Assembly (NCBI GenBank): GCA_900489925.1 | Contig: UEHQ01000019.1 | Coordinates: 44,190-108,189, forward strand | Direction of reading: 5' to 3' | From: Hyphomicrobiales bacterium | GTDB lineage: Bacteria > Pseudomonadota > Alphaproteobacteria > Rhizobiales > Rhizobiaceae | DNA: 64,000 nt | Shown here: positions 1 through 7,731 of the stretch, piece by piece | Layout of the letters: every line of letters begins with the position of its first letter | How positions within the stretch are numbered: position 1 is the first letter of the stretch | Translations under genes and position numbers: made by a program | The notes under the pieces: model-generated | What the model was told of the DNA's origin: nothing | The model's input: the letters and a program-made list of their open reading frames with translations, nothing else | Databases searched by the model: none

Positions 1-2
1 TG

Positions 3-341
3 TTGGTCGCGATGCGCAGGGACTGGGGCGACCACCATATCGAAACCGTGTTGAGGGTGGATGGCGGCATGGCGCGGTCGGATTGGACCATGCAGCGCCT
101 AGCCGACATCGTGGCCAATCCCGTGGACCGCTCCGCCGAACTGGAAACGACGGCGTTGGGTGCGGCTTGGCTTGCAGGGTCGCAGGCCGGCGTCTGGGCC
201 GATCAGGAGCAGTTTTCGAAAGCTTGGGCCTCCAGCGCGCGGTTTCGACCGACGATGGAGGAGGGCGAGCGGCAGAGAAAGATCGCCGGCTGGCGCGATG
301 CGATCTCGCGTACGCTCTCAGGGCCGCAACATCGGGGCTGA
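3..341 (+). CDS. Glycerol kinase-like FGGY carbohydrate kinase, C-terminal part (5' end outside window)
   Basis: Only the last ~113 codons are present; the reading frame is open to the window edge, so the gene begins upstream. The segment LRVDGGMARSDWTMQRLADI followed by ETTALGAAWLAG is the typical C-terminal core of FGGY kinases, in particular glycerol kinase, where the GG motif closes over ATP. Such enzymes phosphorylate glycerol or a related polyol/sugar with ATP in the cytoplasm. The neighbouring IclR regulator and L-fuconate dehydratase make a sugar substrate possible as well. The kinase family is clear; the exact substrate cannot be set from the C-terminus. Confidence 0.85.
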   Translation: MVAMRRDWGDHHIETVLRVDGGMARSDWTMQRLADIVANPVDRSAELETTALGAAWLAGSQAGVWADQEQFSKAWASSARFRPTMEEGERQRKIAGWRDAISRTLSGPQHRG

Positions 342-377
342 GGCCCTCGACGCGACTGGCTACCCATTCTGAACCGT

Positions 378-1163
378 TCAGGCCGGCGTTCTGACGTCGG
401 AACCGGCCAACAGTGACAGCTGGCTCGCCGTCTTCTGCAGCATGATGATGGTCTGGCTGATGTCGGGCGCGGACGGGGCGTTGACGAGCGCGATATAGGG
501 ACAGGTAAGGGCGGCTATGCCCCGCCCGTCCGGCCCGAGGATCGGCGCCGACAGGTTATAGACACCGGCCGTCTGGGCGCTTGCCATCATTTCGTAGCCA
601 CGCTCGCGAATCTGGTCGAGCCGTTCTGAGAAGTCCGCACCGAGATCAACGTCCTTGCGATTGCGCGCGTGCTCGGCGATCATCATCTCGCGCTCTTCTT
701 CGCTTCGAAATGCCAGCAGGACGTGGCCCGATCCCGTATCGAGCAGGCTGATATGCGAGCCGACGCGGATCGATATTCCCCAGTAGTCCGGCGCCTCGTG
801 CTGTGCGATGACGACAACCGATCCTCTGTCGAAAACGGCGAGGTGGTTTGCCTGTTTGGTGTTCTGCGCCAGTTCGCGCATGAGTGGGGTCGCAAACGAA
901 GCGAGTCGCCTGGTCGGTGCATGCAACTGGGAGAGCCCGAAGAGCTTCAGCGTGAGCGTGAAGCGATCACCTTCCAGCTTGGTGACGTAGCCACGGCGCA
1001 CGAGGCGATCGAGCATGCGGTAGAATTCGTTGGGGCTTCGGTCGAGGCGCTTGGCGATGTCTGCCTGGGTCAGACCTTCCTCGACGCTCGCCAGGAGCTC
1101 CAGGATATCGAGCCCCTTATCAAGCGCGGGAGCGCGGTAGCGATCGGTGTCGTCGGCTTCCAT
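378..1163 (-). CDS. IclR-family transcriptional regulator
   Basis: A 261-aa protein of the usual IclR length. Residues ~10-70 form the winged HTH (YRAPALDKGLDILELLA, then a TQADIAKRLDRSPNEFYRML recognition helix), and ~85-255 the effector-binding domain. The start at 1163 is chosen because AGGAG lies about 6 nt upstream; a longer frame would run through the next gene. It is transcribed divergently from the L-fuconate dehydratase gene with 213 nt between them, the usual arrangement for a local regulator, so it probably controls that gene and perhaps the amidohydrolase. Effector unknown. Confidence 0.9.
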   Translation of the reverse strand: MEADDTDRYRAPALDKGLDILELLASVEEGLTQADIAKRLDRSPNEFYRMLDRLVRRGYVTKLEGDRFTLTLKLFGLSQLHAPTRRLASFATPLMRELAQNTKQANHLAVFDRGSVVVIAQHEAPDYWGISIRVGSHISLLDTGSGHVLLAFRSEEEREMMIAEHARNRKDVDLGADFSERLDQIRERGYEMMASAQTAGVYNLSAPILGPDGRGIAALTCPYIALVNAPSAPDISQTIIMLQKTASQLSLLAGSDVRTPA

Positions 1164-1376
1164 CAAGCTCTCCTGTAAATATCTCCTTACATATACGAAT
1201 GATGGCGCGGCGAAAGAAGAAACTTCCGCTTGACCGTTTACCTCAAGTGGCGCCTGTATATAAAAAGATAAATCACTGGTGAGTGGCTGCCGCTCGACCT
1301 TGAGCGCTGAAGGTGCAATCGGCCTTCGCCGCGTGCCGTCTGCCGGGAGACCGGCGCAACCTTTATCGAGAGTGTC
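1164..1376. promoter_or_regulatory. Divergent promoter region between the IclR regulator and L-fuconate dehydratase genes
   Basis: This 213-nt gap separates the two divergent starts. The half near the regulator is AT-richer (around 1176-1205 and 1255-1275) and probably holds the promoters and the IclR operator. No clear palindrome was identified by eye. Confidence 0.4.
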
Positions 1377-2654
1377 ATGACCCGCATCACCGATCTTCGC
1401 GTCTTCGATCTTCGCTTTCCGACGTCGCAGAGCCTTGATGGCTCCGATGCGATGAATCCGGATCCCGATTACTCGGCTGCCTATGTCATTCTGGACACGG
1501 ATCAGCCGGGCCTTGAAGGGCATGGGCTGACTTTTACCATCGGTCGCGGCAATGACATCTGCTGCATGGCGATCGAAGCGATGCGCCATTTGATCGTTGG
1601 TGCCGATCTCTCGGATATCCTCGCGCATCCCGGCAGGTTCTGGCGGCACCTTACCAGCGACAGCCAGCTTCGGTGGATCGGTCCGGAGAAAGGCGCAATG
1701 CATCTGGCGACCGGCGCCGTCGTCAACGCGACCTGGGATCTGCTCGCCAAGCAGGCCGGAAAGCCGGTCTGGCGGCTGGTTGCGGAAATGACGCCGGAAG
1801 AGATCGCCGACATCGTCGACTACCGGTATCTGACGGATGTGCTGAGCCGTGACGAGGCGGTGGAAATCCTGCGCCGGGCTGAGGCCGGCAAGGCGGCGCG
1901 CATCGCCACGCTCGAGCAGGAAGGCTACGCCTGCTACACGACATCGGCGGGCTGGCTTGGCTACGATGATGAAAAACTGACACGGCTATGCCGGGAAGCG
2001 ATCGATGCAGGGTTCAACCATATCAAGATGAAGGTCGGTCGCGATCTCGACGACGATATCCGCCGACTCAGGATTGCCCGCGATGTGATCGGGCCGGACC
2101 GCTATCTGATGATCGATGCCAACCAGGTTTGGGAGGTGGGACAGGCGATCGAGTGGGTTCGCCAACTCGCCTTTGCCAAGCCCTTCTTCATCGAAGAGCC
2201 CACAAGCCCGGACGATGTGGCCGGGCATCGCAAGATTCGCCAGTCGATCGGGCCTGTGAAGGTTGCCACCGGCGAGATGTGCCAGAACCGTATCATGTTC
2301 AAGCAGTTCATCGCGGAAGGCGCGATCGATATCGTCCAGATCGATTCCTGCCGAATGGGCGGGTTGAACGAGGTGCTGGCTGTCCTGCTGATTGCCGCAA
2401 AGTTCGATTTGCCGGTGTGGCCGCATGCCGGAGGCGTCGGCCTCTGCGAATACGTCCAGCATCTGTCGATGATCGATTACGTCGCCGTATCCGGTACCAA
2501 GGAAGGCCGTGTGATCGAATATGTCGATCATCTGCATGAGCACTTCCTCGATCCCTGCGTCATCAAGAATGCCGGCTATATGCCGCCTCAGCGTCCGGGC
2601 TTTTCCATCGAGATGAAGCCGGCATCGATCGCGCAGTACACTTTCCAGAAATAG
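1377..2654 (+). CDS. fucD: L-fuconate dehydratase, enolase superfamily
   Basis: A 425-aa member of the mandelate racemase/enolase superfamily. The diagnostic residues of the FucD group can be read: the KMK motif (K217/K219), metal ligands D247 (MIDAN), E274 (FIEEP) and E300 (ATGE), and the general base H350 (WPHAGG). The N-terminal capping domain (1-~150) and the long insertion before the barrel are also typical of FucD. The enzyme dehydrates L-fuconate to 2-keto-3-deoxy-L-fuconate in L-fucose catabolism, in the cytoplasm. It is divergent from an IclR regulator and 63 nt upstream of an M20 hydrolase. No other fucose pathway genes are in the window. Confidence 0.9.
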   Translation: MTRITDLRVFDLRFPTSQSLDGSDAMNPDPDYSAAYVILDTDQPGLEGHGLTFTIGRGNDICCMAIEAMRHLIVGADLSDILAHPGRFWRHLTSDSQLRWIGPEKGAMHLATGAVVNATWDLLAKQAGKPVWRLVAEMTPEEIADIVDYRYLTDVLSRDEAVEILRRAEAGKAARIATLEQEGYACYTTSAGWLGYDDEKLTRLCREAIDAGFNHIKMKVGRDLDDDIRRLRIARDVIGPDRYLMIDANQVWEVGQAIEWVRQLAFAKPFFIEEPTSPDDVAGHRKIRQSIGPVKVATGEMCQNRIMFKQFIAEGAIDIVQIDSCRMGGLNEVLAVLLIAAKFDLPVWPHAGGVGLCEYVQHLSMIDYVAVSGTKEGRVIEYVDHLHEHFLDPCVIKNAGYMPPQRPGFSIEMKPASIAQYTFQK

Positions 2655-2717
2655 TGGTGGTCGACGGCGATTTTCTTGCACGCTATGCTCCCCGGTATTG
2701 CGAATGGGAGGTCATTC

Positions 2718-3872
2718 ATGTTTTTAAGTGACGACAAGATTAGTAAAATCAAATATTTTCGGCATGATCTTCACAAATCGCCTGAAATCTCGGGAGAGGA
2801 GGCGGAAACCGCCCGGAAGGTTGAGGCGGCGCTTGCTGCGACGCATCCGGACCGCATCGTCTCTGGGCTTGGTGGCCACGGTCTGGCGGCGGTGTTTGCC
2901 GGTGCCGCCGACGGGCCGACTGTTCTGATCCGTGCCGAACTCGACGGGCTTCTTATCGAGGAGATTTCCGATCTGCCGTATCGCTCGTCTGTTCCCGGCA
3001 AAGGGCATCTCTGCGGACATGATGGTCACATGGCGATCCTCCTGTCTGTCGCCACAGCGCTCGGCGCGCAGCGTCCGGCGAAGGGGCGGGTCGTGCTGTT
3101 GTTCCAGCCGGCCGAGGAGAACGGCGCGGGTGCAGCTGCGGTTCTTGCCGATCCGAAATTTGCGGAGGTGAGGCCGGATCTATCCGTATCGCTTCACAAC
3201 TTCCCGGGCGCACGACGGGGACATGTGTTGCTGAGGGAAGGGCCGGTCAATTGCGCTTCGCGCGGCATGAAGATTGTGCTGGACGGCAAGACGTCCCACG
3301 CCTCCTATCCCGAAGATGGCATTGCGCCGACGTTTGCCATGGCCCGGCTGGTCGCTGGCCTGACGGGCCTTGCCAGCAACGGCGGGCTCGACGCCGACTA
3401 TGCGCTCGTTACGGTAACGCACGCCCGGCTTGGGGAGCCTGCGTTCGGCATCAGCCCCGGCAAGGCGGAAATCTGGGCGACGTTGCGCACTTTGACCGAC
3501 GAAAAGATGGAGGAGCTGGTCAGGCGGGGGGAAGAACTGGTGCGGGCAGAAGCGCAAGCCGAACGTCTGCAAGTATCGATCAGCTACGAGGATGTTTTCA
3601 GGCAGTGCCACAATTCGCCCGAAGCCGTCGCGGAGCTGCGACGGGCTCTGGATGATGAAGGGGTAAGCCACGACAGTGCCGCCGGCATATTGCCGATGAA
3701 GGCGTCGGAGGATTTCGGGCTGTTTCGGACGGTTGCGCCTTCGGCGATGTTTTTTCTCGGCGCGGGCGAGCGTCATCCGCAATTGCATAATCCGGACTAT
3801 GATTTCCCCGATGAACTGATCGAGTTTGGGGGCCGCATCTTCATGCGCGTTGTCAGGAATATTCTAGGTTGA
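2718..3872 (+). CDS. M20-family amidohydrolase / aminoacylase
   Basis: A 384-aa M20D-type metallopeptidase. Zinc-site signatures are visible: RHDLHKSPEISGEE at the N-terminus, RAELDGLLIEE, CGHDGHMAIL, QPAEENGAGA, SLHNFPG and, near the end, HNPDYDFPDE. The start at 2718 has GGGAGG 6 nt upstream; an upstream in-frame ATG (2676) lacks this. Relatives hydrolyse N-acyl amino acids or indole-acetyl-amino acid conjugates. The gene follows fucD in the same direction but its substrate is not evident. Confidence 0.85.
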   Translation: MFLSDDKISKIKYFRHDLHKSPEISGEEAETARKVEAALAATHPDRIVSGLGGHGLAAVFAGAADGPTVLIRAELDGLLIEEISDLPYRSSVPGKGHLCGHDGHMAILLSVATALGAQRPAKGRVVLLFQPAEENGAGAAAVLADPKFAEVRPDLSVSLHNFPGARRGHVLLREGPVNCASRGMKIVLDGKTSHASYPEDGIAPTFAMARLVAGLTGLASNGGLDADYALVTVTHARLGEPAFGISPGKAEIWATLRTLTDEKMEELVRRGEELVRAEAQAERLQVSISYEDVFRQCHNSPEAVAELRRALDDEGVSHDSAAGILPMKASEDFGLFRTVAPSAMFFLGAGERHPQLHNPDYDFPDELIEFGGRIFMRVVRNILG

Positions 3873-3874
3873 TC

Positions 3875-3908
3875 GCGTATTGCGGCCCGCGTCGGGGCCG
3901 CAATACGC
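3875..3908 (+). terminator. Strong hairpin after the amidohydrolase gene
   Basis: A perfect 13-bp inverted repeat, GCGTATTGCGGCC (3875-3887) and GGCCGCAATACGC (3896-3908), with an 8-nt loop starts 3 nt after the stop codon. There is no long T run, so it may act as a transcript end stabiliser as much as a terminator. Confidence 0.6.
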
Positions 3909-4001
3909 CTAAAGAATCGGTTGTGTATTTGATGTCAGGTAGGAAACTGATGCGGACTTGGGTAGCCTGGAACGGCTTCCGCCTATCAGAAGGCGAGACC
4001 G

Positions 4002-5057
4002 ATGGCAGTACCGTCGCGATCTGATCTTTTATCATTCTTGCACCGCATCCACGGTCGTCGCTGGATGAAGGGCTCGTTGCTGGTGCTTCTCGGCCTCATC
4101 GTGGCCGGCTCCAGCAGCACGACGCCGCCGATGATGAGCGTCGAGGAGTTCGACGCTCTTTATGCCGATCCCTTGCCCAATCCTGTGAGGCCGATGCATG
4201 TGTTTCATCTGGGACATAGCCTCGTTGGCCGGGACATGCCGGCCATGCTCGCGCAGCTGGCGCCCAAGGGGCACCGCTATGAAAGCCAGCTCGGCTGGGG
4301 CACGACCCTTCAGGCGCAATGGGGGCCAAAGGAGGGTATCAACGGCTTCGATACGGAGAACCGACATCCGCGCTACCGCGATGTTCGCGAAGCGCTGAAG
4401 AGCGGCGAGTACGATGCTTTTGTCATGACCGAAATGGCCGGTATCGAAGCCTCGATCCGCTATTACGAGAGCCGCGACTATGTCGAGCGCTGGGCCGCCC
4501 TCGCGAGGCAGGGAAGAAGCGACATTCGCGTCTATCTCTATGAAACCTGGCGTTCGCTTGACGACCCGGAGGGGTGGCTGGAGCGCCTGGACCTCGATCC
4601 AGGGCAATATTGGGAGGGAGAAATCCTTCGTAGGGCGCTGTGGCCGGCAGGGCAAAAGCCTCCGATCTACGTGATACCGGCCGGCCGCGTCATGGCGAAG
4701 GTCGTGCGCGAGATCGAAGCGGGCAAGGTCCCCGGTCTTGCAAGGCGGGAAGACCTCTTCGCGGTCGATCGGCTGGGCAAGCAGGACATGATCCACCTCA
4801 ATGATGTCGGCACCTATCTGGTTGCCCTGACGCATTATGCGGTGCTCTATGAATGCAGCCCCGAGGGGCTTCCCTATCAGCTTCGGCGCGGCGATGGCAC
4901 ACCTGCCGCCGCGCCAAATGCGGAGGCGGCCCGCCTCTTTCAGGAAGCCGTCTGGGATGTCGTGACCAAGATACCGCAGACCGGCGTTCCCCAGGCAGGT
5001 GCCGGCCCGTCGGAAGATCCGGCGACCTGCAGAGCAAAGCTCACGGCATTGCAATAG
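4002..5057 (+). CDS. Secreted or membrane-anchored SGNH-hydrolase-like protein
   Basis: A 351-aa protein with an N-terminal hydrophobic segment (residues ~22-40, MKGSLLVLLGLIVAGSSS) consistent with a signal anchor. The mature part begins with HVFHLGHSLVG, resembling block I of SGNH esterases (Gly-x-Ser), and near the C-terminus has DMIHLNDVGTYL, matching the Asp-x-x-His block V with its catalytic dyad. Blocks II and III are not obvious. A role as an extracytoplasmic esterase acting on polysaccharide or cell-surface substituents is inference. It stands alone between the amidohydrolase and the CBS gene. Confidence 0.65.
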   Translation: MAVPSRSDLLSFLHRIHGRRWMKGSLLVLLGLIVAGSSSTTPPMMSVEEFDALYADPLPNPVRPMHVFHLGHSLVGRDMPAMLAQLAPKGHRYESQLGWGTTLQAQWGPKEGINGFDTENRHPRYRDVREALKSGEYDAFVMTEMAGIEASIRYYESRDYVERWAALARQGRSDIRVYLYETWRSLDDPEGWLERLDLDPGQYWEGEILRRALWPAGQKPPIYVIPAGRVMAKVVREIEAGKVPGLARREDLFAVDRLGKQDMIHLNDVGTYLVALTHYAVLYECSPEGLPYQLRRGDGTPAAAPNAEAARLFQEAVWDVVTKIPQTGVPQAGAGPSEDPATCRAKLTALQ

Positions 5058-5266
5058 CCGATCGGGTCTCTGGACAGCCGATCTGGCGTGCAACAACGCG
5101 TGCGCGCCTTTCCTTGCGGGCAATCCTGGAGGCCGGATTTAAAGGCGAGTTTTATCGACACCCGGCGGAAATTGGACGATACTCAAAGCAGCGGACCGGC
5201 TGGCTGGACCGCTATCGCCTACATGCCCGCATCATACGCTCTTTATCAAAATGCGATGGGATTATC

Positions 5267-5926
5267 ATGTTTGCTCAAGACATTATGAATACGAACGTTA
5301 CCACGATCAGCTCTGACAGCAGCGTGCATCAGGCGATCGACCTGATGGTTGCAAAGGATATCAGCGGTCTTCCGGTCGTTGACAACGACGGCATTCTCTG
5401 CGGCGTCCTGACCGAGGGGGATCTGCTGCGCCGCATCGAGCTTGGAAGCGGCAGAGCCAACGGCAAGTCCGAAGAAAAGTCGCTTGTGGACTTCGACGAG
5501 TACATTCGAAGCCACAGCTGGCGCGTGTCCGACCTGATGTCGGCAAATGTAGTGAGCGTAGCGCCGGACGCACCCGCCGCCGCCGTTGCCGAAGTCATGT
5601 TCGAGCACAAGATCAAGCGCGTTCCCGTCGTCTCCGGCAAACGTCTGGTGGGTGTCGTCAGTCGGGTCGATCTGCTGAAGGGAATCGTCGGAGCGCCGAC
5701 CAGCAGCGTTGCCAAAGGGGACGAGGCGCTTGCCCGCGCGATTCGGGCGCGATTGCACTCCGATCTTGGCCTTGATGTCAGCGAGATCACGGTTTCCGTT
5801 CAGGATTCCCGAGTTGCCGTGGAAGGAAAGGTGGCGAGCGAGCTCGAACGCCGTGCCATCCGGGTTCTCGTTGAAAATGTGCGGGGCGTCAGTGGCTTTA
5901 TCGACAAGCTGAATGTCGCCGCTTAA
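5267..5926 (+). CDS. CBS-domain pair protein with C-terminal BON domain
   Basis: A 219-aa protein with two CBS motifs (residues ~1-65, AQDIMNTNVTTISSDSSV; ~85-145, VSDLMSANVVSV) and a BON domain at ~150-215 ending in VRGVSGFIDKLNV. CBS pairs bind adenosine nucleotides; BON domains bind membranes or partner proteins. The start at 5267 is the first ATG that precedes the CBS domain; a longer frame from 4853 overlaps the previous gene and is unlikely. CBS-BON proteins are common in rhizobia, often linked to stress; function unknown here. Confidence 0.85.
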   Translation: MFAQDIMNTNVTTISSDSSVHQAIDLMVAKDISGLPVVDNDGILCGVLTEGDLLRRIELGSGRANGKSEEKSLVDFDEYIRSHSWRVSDLMSANVVSVAPDAPAAAVAEVMFEHKIKRVPVVSGKRLVGVVSRVDLLKGIVGAPTSSVAKGDEALARAIRARLHSDLGLDVSEITVSVQDSRVAVEGKVASELERRAIRVLVENVRGVSGFIDKLNVAA

Positions 5927-5947
5927 CTTTCGGCAGGCTTATCTATA

Positions 5948-5974
5948 GGCGTCCGTGGTTCATGGGCGCCTTTT
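5948..5974 (+). terminator. Rho-independent terminator after the CBS-BON gene
   Basis: GGCGTCC (5948-5954) pairs with GGGCGCC (5964-5970) allowing one G-T pair, followed by TTTT. Confidence 0.65.
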
Positions 5975-6142
5975 GTCAGGCACAACTCCCGCATGCGCTC
6001 AAAAATTCGCGAGCGGCATGCATTTCTGCTTTCCGGTGAGGGCCGGTAGTTCTATTTAGAAGCGGCGCTATTCGGGCGCGATCGGGCGCGGCCTTTCCTG
6101 TCTATGTCGCTCGAATGCTTTGCATTTCACACTGGCAATTTG

Positions 6143-7582
6143 ATGACGACAGCAGAGACGAGCGAGACGATGGACGATGCGCAAAGCGCTCGTCGAGCGA
6201 AGATTGTGGCACTGGTCGTTGCCGTATCCTTCTTCATGCAGATCCTCGACGGAACGATCGTCACGACGTCGCTGCCGCAGATGGCGGCCAGCTTCGGTGT
6301 GCTGCCGGTATCCATGAGCATCGGCATCACCGTCTACATGCTGACGATGGCGGCGTTCATTCCGCTGGCGGGCTGGCTGGGGGATCGCTACGGCGCAAGA
6401 CGCGTCTTCATGGCATCCATCGCCGTCTTCACGATTGCCTCGCTCTTCTGTGGCCTTTCGGAAAACCTGACCCAGTTCATCGTCGCCCGTGCCATCCAGG
6501 GCGCTGGTAGCGCGCTGATGACGCCTGTCGGCCGTATCATCGTCCTGAAGAATGCACGCAAATCTGAGCTGGTGCAGGCGATCGCGCTGATCACCTGGCC
6601 GGCGCTGACGGCGCCGGTGATCGGGCCTCTAGTCGGCAGTTTCATCACCACCTATGCAAGTTGGCATTGGAATTTCCTGATCAACCTTCCGATCGGCGCG
6701 TTTGGGATGGCGCTCGTCTGGCGCTTCGTGCCGAAGGGGCGCGAGGAAGAGGTTGGCAGGCTCGACCTGCCGGGGTTCTTCCTGAGTGCGCTGGGGCTGA
6801 CGCTGCTGCTGGCCGCCCTGGAACTCTCCGTGAAGTGGCATGGCGGATTGCTGCCGGTTCTGGCAATGCTGGCGATGGGCGCGGTGCTCTCGTTCATGGC
6901 GACGCGCCACTTTCTGAAGGTTCCCAACCCGTTGCTCGATCTCTCTGCCTTCAAGATCCAGACATATGCCATCGCGACGCTGTCCGCCGGAACGGCGAGC
7001 CGGGTGGCAATCAATGCCACGCCGTTTCTGCTGCCGCTGCTGTTTCAGCTCGGCTTCGGTCTGAGTTCCATTGAAGCCGGCGCCTATCTGCTGGTCTATT
7101 TTCTCGGCAACCTCGGCATGAAGGCGGTGACCACGCCACTGCTGGCGAGGTTGGGTTTCAGAACCGTGCTTTGCTTCAACGGCCTGATTGCGGCTCTCTC
7201 CATTGCCGCCTGTGGTTTCGTCGCGCCGGATACACCGCGCGCAATCATCTATGTCTTGCTGTTCGTGGCAGGTCTGTCGCGCTCGATGGAGTTCACGGCG
7301 CTCAACACGCTGGCGTTTGCCGACATCAACCCGGCACAACGGAGCTCGGCCTCGACGCTATCGAGCATGCTGCAGCAGGTGTCCATGCTGCTCGGCGTTG
7401 CGATCGCTGCAGCCGTGCTGAACGTTTCTGTCGCACTGCGGGGACATGAAAATCCTGATCTTCTCGATTTTCGTTGGGCGTTCCTGGTGATTGGCGCGAT
7501 CGGCGTGGTGTCGTCGATGCGGTTCCTGCGACTGCCGCCGGAGGCGGGCGCCGAGGTATCAGGACATCGGATCGCCAGGTAG
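6143..7582 (+). CDS. DHA2-family (EmrB/QacA-like) MFS drug exporter
   Basis: A 479-aa multi-pass membrane protein. The N-terminal motif DGTIVTTSLPQMAASFG (motif D1 of 14-TM exporters), GWLGDRYGARRVF (motif A) and the AIQGAGSALMTPVGR region (motif C area) are all present. It would export toxic organic compounds across the inner membrane by proton antiport. No EmrA-type adaptor or regulator gene is adjacent, so it may act alone. The start at 6143 (MTTAETSETMDD) is preferred to 6104 because family members begin with a short cytoplasmic tail. Confidence 0.85.
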   Translation: MTTAETSETMDDAQSARRAKIVALVVAVSFFMQILDGTIVTTSLPQMAASFGVLPVSMSIGITVYMLTMAAFIPLAGWLGDRYGARRVFMASIAVFTIASLFCGLSENLTQFIVARAIQGAGSALMTPVGRIIVLKNARKSELVQAIALITWPALTAPVIGPLVGSFITTYASWHWNFLINLPIGAFGMALVWRFVPKGREEEVGRLDLPGFFLSALGLTLLLAALELSVKWHGGLLPVLAMLAMGAVLSFMATRHFLKVPNPLLDLSAFKIQTYAIATLSAGTASRVAINATPFLLPLLFQLGFGLSSIEAGAYLLVYFLGNLGMKAVTTPLLARLGFRTVLCFNGLIAALSIAACGFVAPDTPRAIIYVLLFVAGLSRSMEFTALNTLAFADINPAQRSSASTLSSMLQQVSMLLGVAIAAAVLNVSVALRGHENPDLLDFRWAFLVIGAIGVVSSMRFLRLPPEAGAEVSGHRIAR

Positions 7583-7731
7583 AGCCGCTCTATTTGCGGC
7601 TTGCAACGCCTTGTCGGGACTGAATAATGACCGGGCGCGAGCCAGCTTCTCGTCTTTCGCCTTCCTGTCGCCTTTCTTTCCGATAAAAAGCTGGAGTTTG
7701 ATTTAAACTCGACAACCCAAGCGGGGATGCT

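Noticed and set aside
4032..5123. A 363-codon minus-strand frame
   Set aside because: Antisense of the SGNH-like gene; no domain and no start signal.
6629..7339. A 236-codon minus-strand frame rich in Gln/Arg
   Set aside because: Composition is that of reversed membrane-protein codons; antisense of the MFS exporter.
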